Positions 1-13,186 of a DNA stretch of 64,000 nucleotides are shown in pieces. How positions within the stretch are numbered: the first letter of the stretch is position 1; each line of letters opens with the position of its first letter. The DNA lies in contig JACSYO010000150.1 of the NCBI GenBank assembly GCA_016806645.1, positions 2,208,501 through 2,272,500 on the forward strand. Reading direction: 5' to 3'. The stretch comes from Ophiodon elongatus (taxonomy: Eukaryota; Chordata; Actinopteri; Perciformes; Hexagrammidae). Both the position numbers and the translations under genes were made by a program. The notes under the pieces were generated by a model. It worked only from the letters and a program-made list of their open reading frames with translations, made no database searches and had not been told where the DNA came from.

Positions 1-34
1 TCCACAGACAGAGAAATGTACACATGCACTTACA

Positions 35-72
<38 letters not shown>

Positions 73-3000
73 CATACACAGGTGGGACGTTTCATCTCAG
101 CCATTCTTTGAGTTTGTAGACAGCAGACTTTTATGGAATCCATCTGCAAATTTATCCAGCCGCTCTGGAAAAAACTTTACTCCTTGCATTTGACTGTGAA
201 TGTGGTACGCCAGAGCACATTTCTCTGTAACGTGTTCAAGATAAACTTTGGATACTGGAAAACAACATTTTAATCTGACAGACCCACCACAAATATAAGC
301 TTTTATTCCAATGGGATAAAGGTACATTGTATCTTTGGTATTTAGTTGGGACTATTTTTGGAACATCTTTTAACTGGAGGGTCCAACGTTTGAACTCTCA
401 TTCCCCCAAAACTGGATCCCCACTGGGTCCAAAGGGACCGAAGTGTAGCTGACCTTCACTTCTGATCTCTCTGTGAAAGTTGTCCCAAATACACAATTAC
501 TTTTGACAAAAGGACAGTATGTTCACACTAAAAAATAACTAAATGTATACATATCAAAGACTTCATTTTGGAGTGTGGTATAGACATTATTGGTCCAACA
601 GAACAGAATCTAGAATTAAAAAAAATGAGGTATACACACAGATACAAATCAAGGCAAATTTGACTATTTCTTTCATATTCTAAATTGACACCTTTGTAAA
701 AAGGTACACCAACTACCAAATTAATAATGGAATAAAATATGGAAATGAAACATTGCCTAATTGGACTAGTTCACATTTCCTGTTGACTTGATTGGGAGGA
801 AGATGGGAACAGAAGTTACATTGCTCATGCCAGTCTATTTAAACAGGCAGCTAAAACTTATCCAAGTTGCTTTTTGCTGATTATGTCATCTTTTCAATTC
901 AAGCTTCGCTAAGTCCTGCGTCTTGAACGCAGACTGGCCAATCATAGCGTAGCTCCGACCAGAGTCTGACAATATGGCTCTGCTCCACAGACTCTTATGC
1001 AATCATTACACATTACATTTACATTTTTATTTTCAGGCTGGTTTTGTGGATTTGGAGCTAGTGATGGTTAAACGTTGTGTGATAATGATACTCGTTACCC
1101 AGAGAGGAGATATATACGTCTCTTACGTTTCCAAGTAAAAACCTGTGGAGCTAAGATTAGCAAAGTACGTTTGCACATAATTTACTGAGGAATTTTGTTA
1201 GTGAATGTAACACTGCATAAATAATAAAATTAATTGTTCTGTATTTTTAAAAAATCTCCATCATTTGAAGGCTACATACCTGCAGTATCCATCATGAAAT
1301 ATTATCTTTGTAAGTGTGCTGTAAGGGTCACTCAATCCAAAACAAATGTTGACTTTGGTCCCTGTGGGCTAAGAGAGCCAGCTCAACAATGCTATTGTCC
1401 CTCAGAGGGATCTTGATTAAGTACCCTGTTGAGAGAGTGGCGCAGTTGCCGAACAAATACTAAAATGTCCAGAGCAACAACGGTTGTTCAAGTGCCAGAG
1501 CTCATTATCCACCGTGCAGAGCATTACATTTACAATTGGAAAAATTAACATTGACAGGAGGCATTTTTTAATGTGTACACTAGAGTTACCTCCTCTGTTG
1601 TTCCAGTTCAGACCTCTTGGAATTATCAGTTTTCATCTTTTTCCACAAATTACTCAAATAAAACTGAGCGTTGAAGTCATTAAGTACTTAAACCTAATTA
1701 TTTTTAAAGGTTCATAAATTAATCCACTTTTCAAAAACAGTGGTGCGAAAAGTCGAGCGCGGACAATGAAAGTGTTAAGTTTCACTCTACAGTCTCAGCT
1801 AAAAGGAAGATATAAGTCTGTTAATCAAAGGATCCTTAAATATGAAGAAACATTAATTGACTGTCAGTTTTTTGAAGCAGTTAGGCTCCTTTTGGCAAGG
1901 GTTTGGCTCATGAAAGCAGCACCCAACCAGCATACTGATTCACATTACTTATTGTGTAAAGAATATGTCAATAGCCATTCATACTTTGACATCTATTTGC
2001 CTTCTCAGCATTGCTGGGGTTTTGGGAGAAGCCTTTCTTCAACAACTGAACCTCAAAGCCTGTGCCAATAAGGTCAGACTGCAAATCTCCAGCCCCAGTG
2101 CGCTCTGGGAGTTGGGTGACAGTTTGTGTCAGCTGCACGTTTTACCTGTCGTCAAGAAGCGGAGGCTATCCCTCTTCCTCTTTCCTCTTCTACTGTAACA
2201 GGGGAGAAGGTTTCTGTTTTGGCCGCTCGTATCAGAGGGCTCCACGCTGGGTGACATTCCGCTGCAATGCTGAGGAGCCCTACAGCTATTTATCTCCATC
2301 TCTGCACCTTTTGGAATTGGCAACATCCCATTTCACTCGTGATCCCTCAATCAACAGCTGAGTGCCTGGGTATCTGGCTGTAGCCATGACAGTTGTATAT
2401 TCTTACATGCTAAAATAGCACCGAGCGAGTTAGTGAGTAGGTGAGTGAGTGAGTGTTGAATTTGTCAGGGTACCACCGTGTTTAGTCAGTGGTGAGGCCT
2501 TCAAGCGTACAAAATGGCAAGCAGGAGTGTGATACCACAAATGTCTCAAATCTCCAGACGGCATCAGGATCACTGTGGAGTTTTAGAGTTGATGTGCTGA
2601 GTATAATTGACCATGAGATAGATTTGGTGACAGGTGATGGTAACTGCCACAGTAATTACGCCCAGATTCAAAACATTACAAGCTGCAGCTTGAGAACAAT
2701 CAGCTCAATTGCATTTGTTTTGGCTCTGTTAGCTAGCTGCCTGTTTTTATCATTGCTACAGGAGGCCTTGCTTTTAGGACAATGTTATTACAAGATATTT
2801 TCAAAGTAAAAACTGACATCATTGATAAGCATCTGAAAACTGAAATCAAATTATCGAATTCTGTTGAGTCAGCCAAGTTGTATATGTACTCCAACAATTC
2901 AATGTTCACACAAACTGTTGCCCAAGAGCTGAAGGCGCACAATATGGCTGGCAGAGGGTGCATTATGTCACCAAAAAGCTAATAGCTGTCTTTGCTAAGC

Positions 3001-5198
3001 TGGGTATTTAGCCTTCTTTCACTACAATAAAAGTGCATTCATGTTTTATCAGATGATGTCGAGATTTCAGTCAGCTTGGGATCCATTAAAGTGCCACTTA
3101 GTGAAAATAAAAGAGGCAGAATGCTTTACTCTGCTTTGTTTTGTAGCCAATAAATTACCTGAAACATACAGACTGCAGAGTAAACATTCAAAGTGTCTAT
3201 TTAAAAAAATCTCAAATCTTTAAATTGCTTTGTTTTATCACGGCAGCTTTAGATTAACTGGGAATTTAATTGACTAAATTGTTGTCTGTTGACTCAGACG
3301 CCACCGCCATGTGACAACAAGAGCACTGAGAGGGCTCAGATTTTACTGTAACCCCCTCAGATCATCCTAATTATACATAATAATGGGCGCAGTCCTTTGA
3401 TGGTTAATGCTCTCTTACCTCTTCATGTAACCACACGCACCATGAAATGCTCATTGGAAAACCCCTGGGCTAGTGTCAACGTGTACACAACCGTGTACCG
3501 TAGTCTCCAAACTGTGAACTAAAAAATGAGACTAACTCAACTTTAAGAATCCTTTAAAGTCCATGTGTCCAACCTTGTGAGTTTCTCAGTTTATTAACCA
3601 GACCTATCAGATGTCCGTCTACACATTGTTCAGAAGCGTGTTAAACACAACATCTGAGTATTCTTGATATTTTGTGCATTTCGTGCACAATACAATAAGC
3701 ATAATTATTTTTAAAGCAAACTAAATAACGATTCGTGTATACCTCGTTTTTATACAAGATCTATTCAGATTTGTCGCCTGTCGGCTTGTTGTTGTTGCTT
3801 GCCGAGGGCTCGGCAATTTTCAGCTCAGTGCTTATGTGATTTTGACGGCAATTTTGTTAGGCCTTTCCTCTAAATGAGAAAGACAATAAGGTAATCTCCC
3901 TGGGTTTACCTGAAATACAGTTGAAACACACTCTCTTAAATCCCTCTGCTGCTTCACTACTGCTGTGAAATACTTTAAAAAAACAAGTCTTATTTCTCTG
4001 GATTTCAACCCCTTGAAGTGTCCTCAATCACACCCTTCGTAAATGTTTATGGTTCTCCTTAAAACTTCATTGTTTCATTCAAGAGTTTACAGGTTTTTTA
4101 ATGGTGTATACCCACACACCTGCTGTGAGGTCAGACGACTTTATTGAGACTTCTTCCACCTGACACAGGACTCATATGGCGAGCGAAAGGATCCGAGAAG
4201 GACATCAGAGATTTATTGGGCTCTCCTTGCACCTATGCCTTGATGTCGTAAAATTTTATGATGCATTTTCCACTGACTACTTTTTAAGCACATCTTTAGC
4301 TGACAGCAGAGACATAATTCATTTGTGGTCATAATTTAGTCGAGACAGCTTTTCTTAGCCTGGTATATGAACCTGCTTCGGGTTAGAACTAAAGCACATG
4401 TACAAGAGCTGGCCTTCAATGTTGTGTTTGGCTTCTGTAATGTATTGTAAAGTATTTTTAGGCACAGAATGATTCCACTGCGTCAACTGAGCAGCAGAAC
4501 AATCCATGCACTGCTAATGTGATGGAGGTTCATTATTAGATCACAGCCACATTAGTTCAAGTCTGTGAAACCTGCAATGAAATCTTGATTTTCTTTCTAT
4601 ATTTCATTGATTTAGTGTATGAACGTTTTCAGTTTTCAAACAATCTGGTCTTATATTTTAATGGATTAACGGATTTTTTTTATCATAGTTCATTGTTGCA
4701 AAAATATTTTTTTGAAATAACCTATGTTGTCTAAATCACTAAATAGTTGAATTCGAAAATAAAGATGAATATTGCAATTATTTCTAAACTTTTACGTGTT
4801 CTGTCGCCATTTCATTTTCCAGATCCACATTCCTGTTCAACTTTAGCCTAGCACATTTACTGAGTTTACAAATGCACAATTGTGCAAAATAATTGTTGTT
4901 CAAAAAAAGATTTTCCAATAGAAGAAGGTAGACTACCCCACATGTTCCATTAAAGGTGCTAAATGCAGAATTGTATAGCATTTATATATCATCAAACAAC
5001 TATTTAAGATATCGTGAAATAATGTCTTCCTGATCAGAGAATGAAGTCACTCTCCCTCTGTGTGTGTTGTAATCTGAATTCTCTGTGCTTCATTTACATA
5101 GCTTGACCGGTGGCATGTGCTTTTTTTTTTTTCTCACTGCATACAAGTCTCTCTGTTGTGCCTCCTGGCTAGCTCATGGCCGCCGCTCTGCACTGCGC
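1..5198. other. gene-poor flank, no supported gene
   Basis: No ORF here shows a recognisable domain or a chain of exons with matching splice phases. The open frames are short (under about 110 codons), overlap in several frames and look like chance ORFs. A (CA)n microsatellite lies at the very start. A GC-richer patch at about 2,050-2,330 and another near 900-980 could be conserved non-coding sequence or old repeats, but single-sequence inspection cannot decide. Confidence 0.6.
35..68. repeat. (CA)n microsatellite
   Basis: Nearly uninterrupted CA dinucleotides at the left edge of the window. Confidence 0.95.
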
Positions 5199-5672
5199 TC
5201 ATAGGATTTGATGGATACTCCTATTTTTTGGAATTGAAGCTGGTTTTACCAGATGTTATCGCTTCTAACACCGTCCCGATCCACGCCGTCACTGAAGCGT
5301 AGCGCCCACCCTCGGGTTCCACTCAGACATACACTGTTAGCTCTGTCAGCCCTGTTGTGGTTGTTTGCACTGTCGCCAGTTTTTTTGAGCCATGTGGAGG
5401 CAATATAGATATGCTCTGAATTCTATATTGAGCACCATTAAACAACTGAGGTCATGACCCGAAAATAGATGAGGACCATAAAGTAATTCAGATGGCTTAC
5501 ATGAAGAGTTTTTATAGCTATGTTAGGGTCTAAATGCTCCTTCAGATGTGTTTTGACCAAAAATCAATTCTGAAGGAAACACAGCCACTTCTAGCATGGA
5601 AATGGTCCGATTTAATGAGATAAAACCAGCTTTAATGCAAAAATAGGAGTATCAATCAAATCCTATTAGATA
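5199..5672. repeat. foldback-type inverted repeat, about 50-bp arms
   Basis: The segment at about 5,199-5,252 (starting around ATAGGATTTGATGGATACTC) recurs in reverse complement at about 5,618-5,672, with roughly 85-90% identity by eye. Both arms carry the words TAGGATTTGAT, ATACTCCTATTTTT and AAGCTGGTTTTA. About 370 bp separates the arms. No transposase frame lies between them and no clear target-site duplication was seen outside. It may be a non-autonomous DNA element or two copies of one dispersed repeat in opposite orientation. Confidence 0.6.
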
Positions 5673-8600
5673 AAACTAATATAGTAACCTGCACTGATAT
5701 AACATGGCATGATACCCTTTACCATACATGGTCCGAACACACGCACACACCTCTGATGCAAACACACGCATGCTTGCAGGATTCAGTTTTCCAAAAATGT
5801 TACACCATGAAGAGTTTTGGCAGGAAGGATGTTTTAATCAAGCTTATATGTTTTGGCTCCCACTTTAAACTTACTCATTTTCATTTGGATCTGGAGAGCT
5901 GGAAGGGTTCATGCTTGTCCCCTAAGTGATACGATTGGAGGACACTAAATCCTCGTTCTGTTAATTAAGGCTCAAAGAAATATTGTGGATGAGAGAAAAT
6001 ATCTTGGCAAAACGCATCCGTGAGGGATGCTCGTGGGAAATTATTGTTTTTAAGTTAATACGTTGTTTTACTCTTAGCAGAGAGAAAGGGGATTTCAGAG
6101 ATTCAAATCAAAACAAACAAAATGTCCAACTGAACTGAAGAGCAAGGGAAGACTCTTTGAAAGGAAATCAACAAAACAAAGTTCAGATGTAGTCAGCTGA
6201 AATCCTACTGCAGGATTCGCACACACACACACATACGGACACAAAAAGGCCCGTCAAAGATAGAACATTATGACGAAGCCCACAATCTCTCCACGCTAAT
6301 CAAGATAAATAGCTTCTACTGTAGCAAATTGAACAGGCTCCATTTAATGCTGCTCTAATTTTTATTTCTTATCTGAGACATAGCCGCGCCATTCAAACAA
6401 ATTGTGAACATGAAGGTTTGGATAATATTTAAAAGCTTGAATGCAGCCACATGATTAATGTGGTTACAGTTGGCAGATAAGAGGGCTAATGGCTCTGAGA
6501 GGCTGCCAATTTCACGGCACCCTGACAGTCGACGTTAACCCCGTGGTTTTCTAACCTGCTCTCTGGATACTTTTCATTTCTAAAACATTTTATTTAATTC
6601 ATGAACATTAGAAATTGTCAAACTGATTGACTTAAAAAAAATATATACAAAAACATACATTTTAAAGAAATAAATACGTAAGAATAAAAAAAAAAAAGAC
6701 TTTATGTATATTTGTTGCAGACGGACAATTTGCTGATTTGAAAAGTCAATTTAAACAAAGTAAAACTGAATTTCCAAATTCACATTTTCATTTAAGTAAT
6801 GAACAAACACTTTTAATCTCTTCCGGTGAAATACGATCAATTTGATACATGACAATAATGATGAAAACAAATGTGTGAAGACAATACAAAATTGTAAAGC
6901 CCTCTGAGGCAAATTTGTAATTTGTGATTTTGGGCTGTACAAAATAAATTTAATTTAATTTAATTGAGTTGAATTAAAAGAGGCAAAAACATGTAATGCT
7001 TTTGTGAGATCGCCTTTAATTTTCCCACAATCTTGTAGTAAAATCTATTTTTTAATATTATGACTATTGTTGCAGAAGATGCTGATGATAAAGCAACAAT
7101 TGTGGTATTGTATATTTCTATAAAATGATGGCCAGATCGTGCATTTAACTTTCATTAATGGTGCTTTTCATTTGAAGGGCTTGTTTGTTTTTAAGGCTGT
7201 TTAAAACAAAACATTTAAAATCTACAAAATAAATCCATGACAGTTCCTCCAATACACATATGGTTTCATTATTCTTACATAATATACTAATGTGTGATTA
7301 TGTCATTAATCTACCATAAACCTGATATATTATAGAGTGGCAAGTGTGACAAAAGATTTGTTAATAATTGTTGAAATAAGTCAAATAAATAAAAAAAAAT
7401 GGAATTGCAGAAACTACAACATGCAGGCAAATACCTGCATATTCATTTAAAACTTTTGAAGCAAATTCAAATGATTATTTTGTTTTGACCTTTCTAAGTT
7501 AGTGGATGTGCTTTTCAGCTGCACCAGATTCTTTGTCTTTGAGACTCTTGCAGTGACACATGATTTTCTGCAACATTGCTCCCCCTAGCGGAGATACGCC
7601 TCCACTGCATTTACAAGAAAACGGTCACACAAGTCATCACAAGATAAATTATGAACTTAAATTTTGCACAATTTAAACTAGCTGTGTCTGAACGCAAACA
7701 CATTATGATGCTTTGAAGCAATTGCAGAGCAGTAGATTTCAACAAACACAACCAGCTCAGGCAAATCTCTCCCCTCATGTCTCCAAACATCAACCGCGTT
7801 TCAAAGAGCAATGCTGCAACTGATCATTAAGCAACATTTTCTAGTTCAAGCTCTCCTTGAAGCAGCCCAATTAGCGGTTAGCGAGCTGATCCCTCTGCCA
7901 CCGGGCTGTGCAGCAGTTAAACCTGCTCTCTCAATGAGCCGAGAGGTGAGGCCTTGTCTGTGCGCGAACCGGGTGGGACACGAGCACACAGAGGCAATGA
8001 AATCAATTGGCTCACCATCCCTCCGATCAGTCATCATTTCGCTTTAAAACACAGCCGTGCCACCCACAAATTAATGCAACATCTGCTCAATAAATAGATG
8101 TGTTGCTACATAACGGTGAAGAGGGTTGCACTCATAGAAATCTATTCAGGGATTCCTAATTCATAGCCTACTGTTTTCCAGTCCAGTAACCAAGTACATG
8201 CAAGTCGTGTACGTAGGTGTAATTTTGAGGTACTTAAACTTTACTTGAGTATTTTCATTGTAATGTTACTTTATATTCAATTACACTACATTTCAGAGTT
8301 TTTTTTTAATCACACTTCCCAGCTATAGTTATTACTTTTCAGATTAAGATTTTACAGACAAAATATATGATCAGTCATATACATTAAACTAGTCGTTAAA
8401 ATGAGTTCCAGCTAAAGCAACTACAACATTAAATCAACAATAATGATGAAAAGATTTAATTATATAACATTGACTGGGGTTCTTTGGCACAGTACTTTTC
8501 ATACTAAAGGTATAATTTGTTGCAAATACTAAAACATATATAATATAATTGTAAATAAGACTTGTAATGGAGTAATTGTTTATGGTATTGCTATGTCACC

Positions 8601-10382
8601 TGGAGGAAACCAATGATGATCTTATCAAGCTTCTGCTTTTTACCCTCGCACACATTGCTGGTTATTACTTATAACACGCTGCCATTCAAGTGTATTCAGC
8701 TTTATTTGAAACTCTTAAAGTAACTCTGGTGAAATGCCCTAAACTGAACATAGAGTGGTGGCTGTGGGTGTTCCCCTGCGGTAGACGAACTTGTCAGGGC
8801 AGGTCAGAGCTCTGAGGTGGGTAAATCTGCCTCCAGTGCCCCGGGGATGAGGGATTACCCTGGGCTATTTAGCTGCCTCCAAGCAGGTGAGGAGCCAGGT
8901 TAGACATGACAGACTTTGTTGGGGTGTCCAGGGCTTAGGGATATTACTTTAAAAGCAACTTGGTGGGTGTTCCCGGTGCTCTCTCCCTGTCTTCTCTTGG
9001 TTGTTTGTTTGTCAGTCATTAGAGATCAGGCATTTTGTGTGGGTAGTAGTTCTTAATCCGAGTGCTAGTGATTATAGGGGCGGTCAATGGAGGCTAATTG
9101 TGTGCACTGTGGAGTTAATAACACAACCGTAATCAGTGGGCTTTAGACGATGAAGTCATCTTGTATTGTGTTGCAGGGCTTTCTTGGCTAATTTCTCATT
9201 AATAAAAAACACAGCACAAGGCTGTCACTTTAAAAGCGGCGTGGTAGAGGATAAAAGAAGAAGGTTTTTCCGGATGAATGTAATCATTTTTGACCAGTGC
9301 GGGTGATCAAAAGTACTCAACTGGCATTGTCACTCCTCAAACATAAACCCTATCTAGGCCGGGGACTTTGTGTGCCTTAATAAAGTCCTAATCACTGGGA
9401 AGCATTGTTTATTTTCTGTTACACTGGCCCTGGGGCCACACAAATTTAAACCCTCTGGCACTGCGGCTTTCCCTCAAAGCCTCACATATCCGCTAAATAC
9501 CATCGGAGATCTCAGACTTTTCCTCGACCGTCCCTTTCTTTAATGTTTGTGTAGGTGACCTGACTCTGCCTCCCTGACACCACTTTCATTCACTAATGGT
9601 GAGTCCGCTTTTGCTCTGCAAAATTGATGGTGTTTATGCCACCCAGGAATTATTCGTTACCTATTGTCTAGACGCTGTGGCTCTGACGCTTCCGCTCTTT
9701 GCTTTAATGTTTGTAATTTAGGATTTGTTGCTTGTTTTGCTCTTACTCAAACTAGTCTGGTTAAGAGCAGCAATTTAAAGCTGAAAGATACAAGAGGAAT
9801 ATGTGGGAAATGTCAATGTAAAGCCAGAGTTCTGTCAAAATACAGAGTACATAAGCACTTGAATAATAGACAAAGTATAGTTTTATAGATAGATTAACAA
9901 GCTAAATTCAAGTAAACATGGAAATCTGGACTTTTTTGTTGTACTGAAAACTGCGTATTTGCAGTAGCAAACAAATGTTTTAAAAAGATTTGATAGTATT
10001 AACTAGTATTTATGATGTGGACGTGTGGATCTTGGATATCACAACACCACCTAGTGGATCATGTTGTTTTTACAGCCACAGCAGACGCCGTTCTGCCCTA
10101 AATAAAGGGCAGTAAACACGGCTCCTGACAAAAAAGGATGATACCAAATAATAAAAAAATAACAACAGACCACGTATGCCACTTCATAAGGTGTCTGTAT
10201 ACTGGACATCTCAATAAGGAGCAAAAACATCCCATCCCAATTATCATCGACTGTCACTGATATTCATATCAAGGCCAGATTTTCCCCATTTGCTCAGGGA
10301 ACATCCCGTTCAAGCAAATGTGTTTGCTCATACTCTCAAGACATGTGGGCTGAGGAATGAAATATCAAACAGGACAACTGTT

Positions 10383-10484
10383 TAATGCGATGCACGCACA
10401 CTCACACAGCCACACGTGCACACGCACACACACACACACACAATCTTGCACGCATTCAAATACAAACACACACACACACACACT
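10383..10484. repeat. interrupted (CA)n microsatellite
   Basis: Two CA tracts (about 10,425-10,441 and 10,466-10,483) with degenerate CA-rich flanks. Confidence 0.9.
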
Positions 10485-11012
10485 GCATTTCTCCAACACA
10501 AGCAAGTGAATCTGTGAGCACACACTTACTGACACTCAGTCCCCTCAATGATAATTAGCCCTCTGTCATGCCTGCTGAATGATCAATGGCAGCACTGTAG
10601 GTTTTGCATTAATAATTTGTGAAGGAGAGAGAGTGACAAAGAGGGCGAGGGAAGCGGGGAGATGTGCCCTGTTGTGTTCTGGGACAGAGGAAGGCTAGAT
10701 TACCCGTGTGCCAGGGGAATCTAATGCAATTACGAGTGTTTGCTTACACCATGTGTCCCCTTCCGTCTGCACAGCGGCATCGGGACTGCACCCGCCGCCA
10801 TCCTCCCATTCAGCTCTCTTGTTTGTTTTCAGTATTTACGCCACCCCAACTCCCACCCCCCTCCTCACCACCACCGCCATCATAGCCACCCCTCCTCATT
10901 TGCCCATGCCTTCAATATCACTAATTAAAGTAAACCAATAAGGTTGGGGGAGGGACCAGATTGAACTCCAACTCAGAACTCAGAAGTCAAAAGAGACACT
11001 GAGGGGGAGTAT

Positions 11013-11025
11013 TGTGTGTGTGCGT

Positions 11026-11079
<54 letters not shown>
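11013..11079. repeat. (TG)n microsatellite with TGCG variants
   Basis: Starts as alternating TGTG/TGCG units and becomes a pure TG run. It produces spurious Cys-Val and His-Thr ORFs on the two strands. Confidence 0.95.
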
Positions 11080-11080
<1 letters not shown>

Positions 11081-11359
11081 GTGTGTGGCTGGCAAAATAT
11101 ACATTATTTATAATGCAAGAAAGAAGGCCACATAGGGAGAGAGGAGGTTTGTTTAAGAGATTAGCGATGGCCTGCTTATTAGCTTTAGCTCTCATTCCAA
11201 GTCATTTGCCTATTCTTCAAGACTCACATGCCATCCACAAAGAAGTAGCCAGGTTATTGATTAAAGTCCATTTTGACTTTTTTTTCCCTCTTAGTTTTAA
11301 TCTTATTGTGGCTCCACATTAATGCATCTGTCAGTGGTGGAGAAAGTAGTTAATATAAC

Positions 11360-11455
11360 GATGGATGGATGGATGGACAGATAGATAGATGGATAGATAG
11401 ATAGATAGATAGATAGATATAAAAGGATGGATGATGGATTGATGGAAAGATAGAT
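11360..11455. repeat. (GATG)n/(GATA)n tetranucleotide array
   Basis: GGAT/GATG units grade into GATA units, then further degenerate GATG units after a short break. Confidence 0.93.
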
Positions 11456-12384
11456 GGATAGATGGTGATTATTTTTGAATTAAAACATTGCCCTTTGTAC
11501 TGTATCTAGCAGGGCAGCCCAAGTTTGACTTTCTTATTTTGACTATACCCTGGGACACCGATGACATTTCATTTCTGTGTACTTAGTGCCAAGGATGATA
11601 TTAAGCTAATCTGCCCATGCTCCTGTTTGCTCTGAGGGATTTGGGAAGTTGAGGCAAACACAAAGCACACAGAGACTCCAGCTAAGAAGAGGGGCGACAG
11701 AGAGAGTTTTGGTAAAGCGGGGTAGCTAAGGTGGCGGCAGCGAACTGTTGGCTTTCTCAGTGTGAGGTTGTGAGAATATTGTCCGTGTCATTACATATTT
11801 GATGTTAAATCCGCTCCTAAGGTTTAAATCTGTGTGTTTTGCTGGCAGCCAAGTTGACCTTACAATGTGAACCACCAACTTCCCAAAGGCATTCAAGATG
11901 TCTGCTGCTCTGCTAATACAAGTCAATATCAGTAACAGGGGGGTCTAATTTCTTGGAAATAAACTTTACAAATAACTACAGGTGGGACAAAATCATCACA
12001 ATATACCATTTTTAACAAACTGACAACTACTTCTAATATTTTACTTAGAGGCCTAATTGTGTTACTTCAATAACTTTAAGGCAGCGTATGGTTTATGGTT
12101 TGGTTTACTTCCAGACAGTATTACAGAGTCACTGTAGACCCTAAGGCGCTTGCACATTAACCCAGTATTTAGCCTAACTGTGGCACTTTACAACATGACT
12201 GCACCTTGTACTGGATTACACAATATTATATTACAATAGCGATAATTTATTCTAGCAGAATGAGAATCAGCTTTATTGGCCAAGTATGTGTACACACACA
12301 AGGAATTTGACTTAAGTTGCTCTCAATGTACTTACACACAGTTCAAGAACACTTTGCAGAAAAGATAGGAATAGATGTAACAAG

Positions 12385-12448
12385 GACAGCTAAGCTGAAC
12401 AAAGGTAGGTAAACATAAAAATAGAGCTGTTAATACTATGACTGCTAT

Positions 12449-12487
<39 letters not shown>

Positions 12488-12607
12488 GTAGTATATATAT
12501 ATATGATATATATATATATATAATAATTTATGTAAACATAAAAATAGAGCTGTTATTACTATGACTACTATTATATATATAATAGTAGTCATAGTAATAA
12601 CAGCTAC

Positions 12608-12643
<36 letters not shown>

Positions 12644-12705
12644 GTAGTCATAGTAATAACAGCTCTATTTTTATGTTTACCTAACTTTGTTCAGTTTAGC
12701 TGTCC
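12385..12705. repeat. nested inverted repeat with TA cores
   Basis: The arm at about 12,385-12,455 (GGACAGCTAAGCTGAACAAA ...) returns in reverse complement at about 12,638-12,705 with only a few mismatches. Inside this pair, a second shorter palindrome folds around 12,577: the ACTATTATATATATAATAGT core sits between copies of AGCTGTTATTACTATGACTA and its complement. (TA)n tracts fill the spacers. The whole block could extrude nested hairpins. Confidence 0.85.
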
Positions 12706-12945
12706 TTTTATATATTGTGCACAAGCTAAAATATATTTATCCAAATATTAATATATATAAGGTAACAATGGCCAACAATATACAATGTTAGTCAAGTGTT
12801 CTAAAGATTGTAAACATTTAAATGATGCAAATAAATACATATTGAATGGCGATACATGGAATTGGTGGTTATATAGAGAATATGCATCTGTACGTTTTGT
12901 ATGTATTCTATATACAGGATTTATATTTCGCAGTAATGGATGTAT

Positions 12946-12970
12946 TGTGTGTGTGTGTGTGTGTGTGTGT
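12946..12970. repeat. (GT)n microsatellite
   Basis: Pure GT run inside the dispersed repeat. Confidence 0.95.
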
Positions 12971-13108
12971 ATTTTAGACTGCACATCATTTATAGTGTTA
13001 CATGACTGATTTCGTTATGGTGATGGCGGGTGGAAAGAAACCTGTCCTGCGTCAGGTTGTTTTGGCGTACTGTAGTGCCAAGAGAGGAGACATTGGAACA
13101 GGCTGAAA

Positions 13109-13186
13109 TGTCGAAATCCGAGTCGAACCAGGGACCTTTAGATCTTCAGTCTGACGCTTTCCCAACTGTTATTGCCTGTTATCGGC
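13109..13186 (-). pseudogene. tRNA-Phe(GAA) pseudogene
   Basis: On the minus strand the anticodon arm and variable region, AGACTGAAGATCTAAAGGTC, match eukaryotic tRNA-Phe with a GAA anticodon. The B-box region GGTTCGACTCG follows, and a GCCGA .. TTTCGACA pair corresponds to the acceptor ends. It is decayed. The D-arm lacks the usual TAGCTCAGT (it reads TAACAGTTGGG). About 9-10 extra bases, apparently a duplicated ATAACAG, lie between acceptor stem and D-arm. The T-stem no longer pairs properly, and the B box ends in G instead of C. It is unlikely to be transcribed into a working tRNA. It may be a tRNA-derived retrocopy or the head of an old SINE. Confidence 0.75.

Larger units (their letters stand above)
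5673..12254. other. gene-poor flank, no supported gene
   Basis: No exon series or RNA gene recognised. It contains AT-rich stretches (about 6,580-7,450) and the microsatellites listed separately. The moderately GC-rich block at 7,840-8,045 is open in two frames on opposite strands but has no recognisable protein. It could be a conserved non-coding element, which needs a multi-species alignment. Confidence 0.55.
12255..13080. repeat. dispersed teleost repeat, probably retroelement-derived
   Basis: The left end contains a segment (about 12,259-12,312) reading roughly 'AGAATCAGCTTTATTGGCC .. ACACAAGGAATTTGACTT'. I recognise this wording as a very common dispersed fish repeat. The right end (about 13,016-13,076, GAAAGAAACCTGTCCTGCGT) resembles another part of the same family. 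Between them lie TA tracts, a nested inverted repeat and a (GT)n run. The family name is from memory of teleost genomes; a RepeatMasker search would settle it. No coding frame is seen. Confidence 0.5.
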
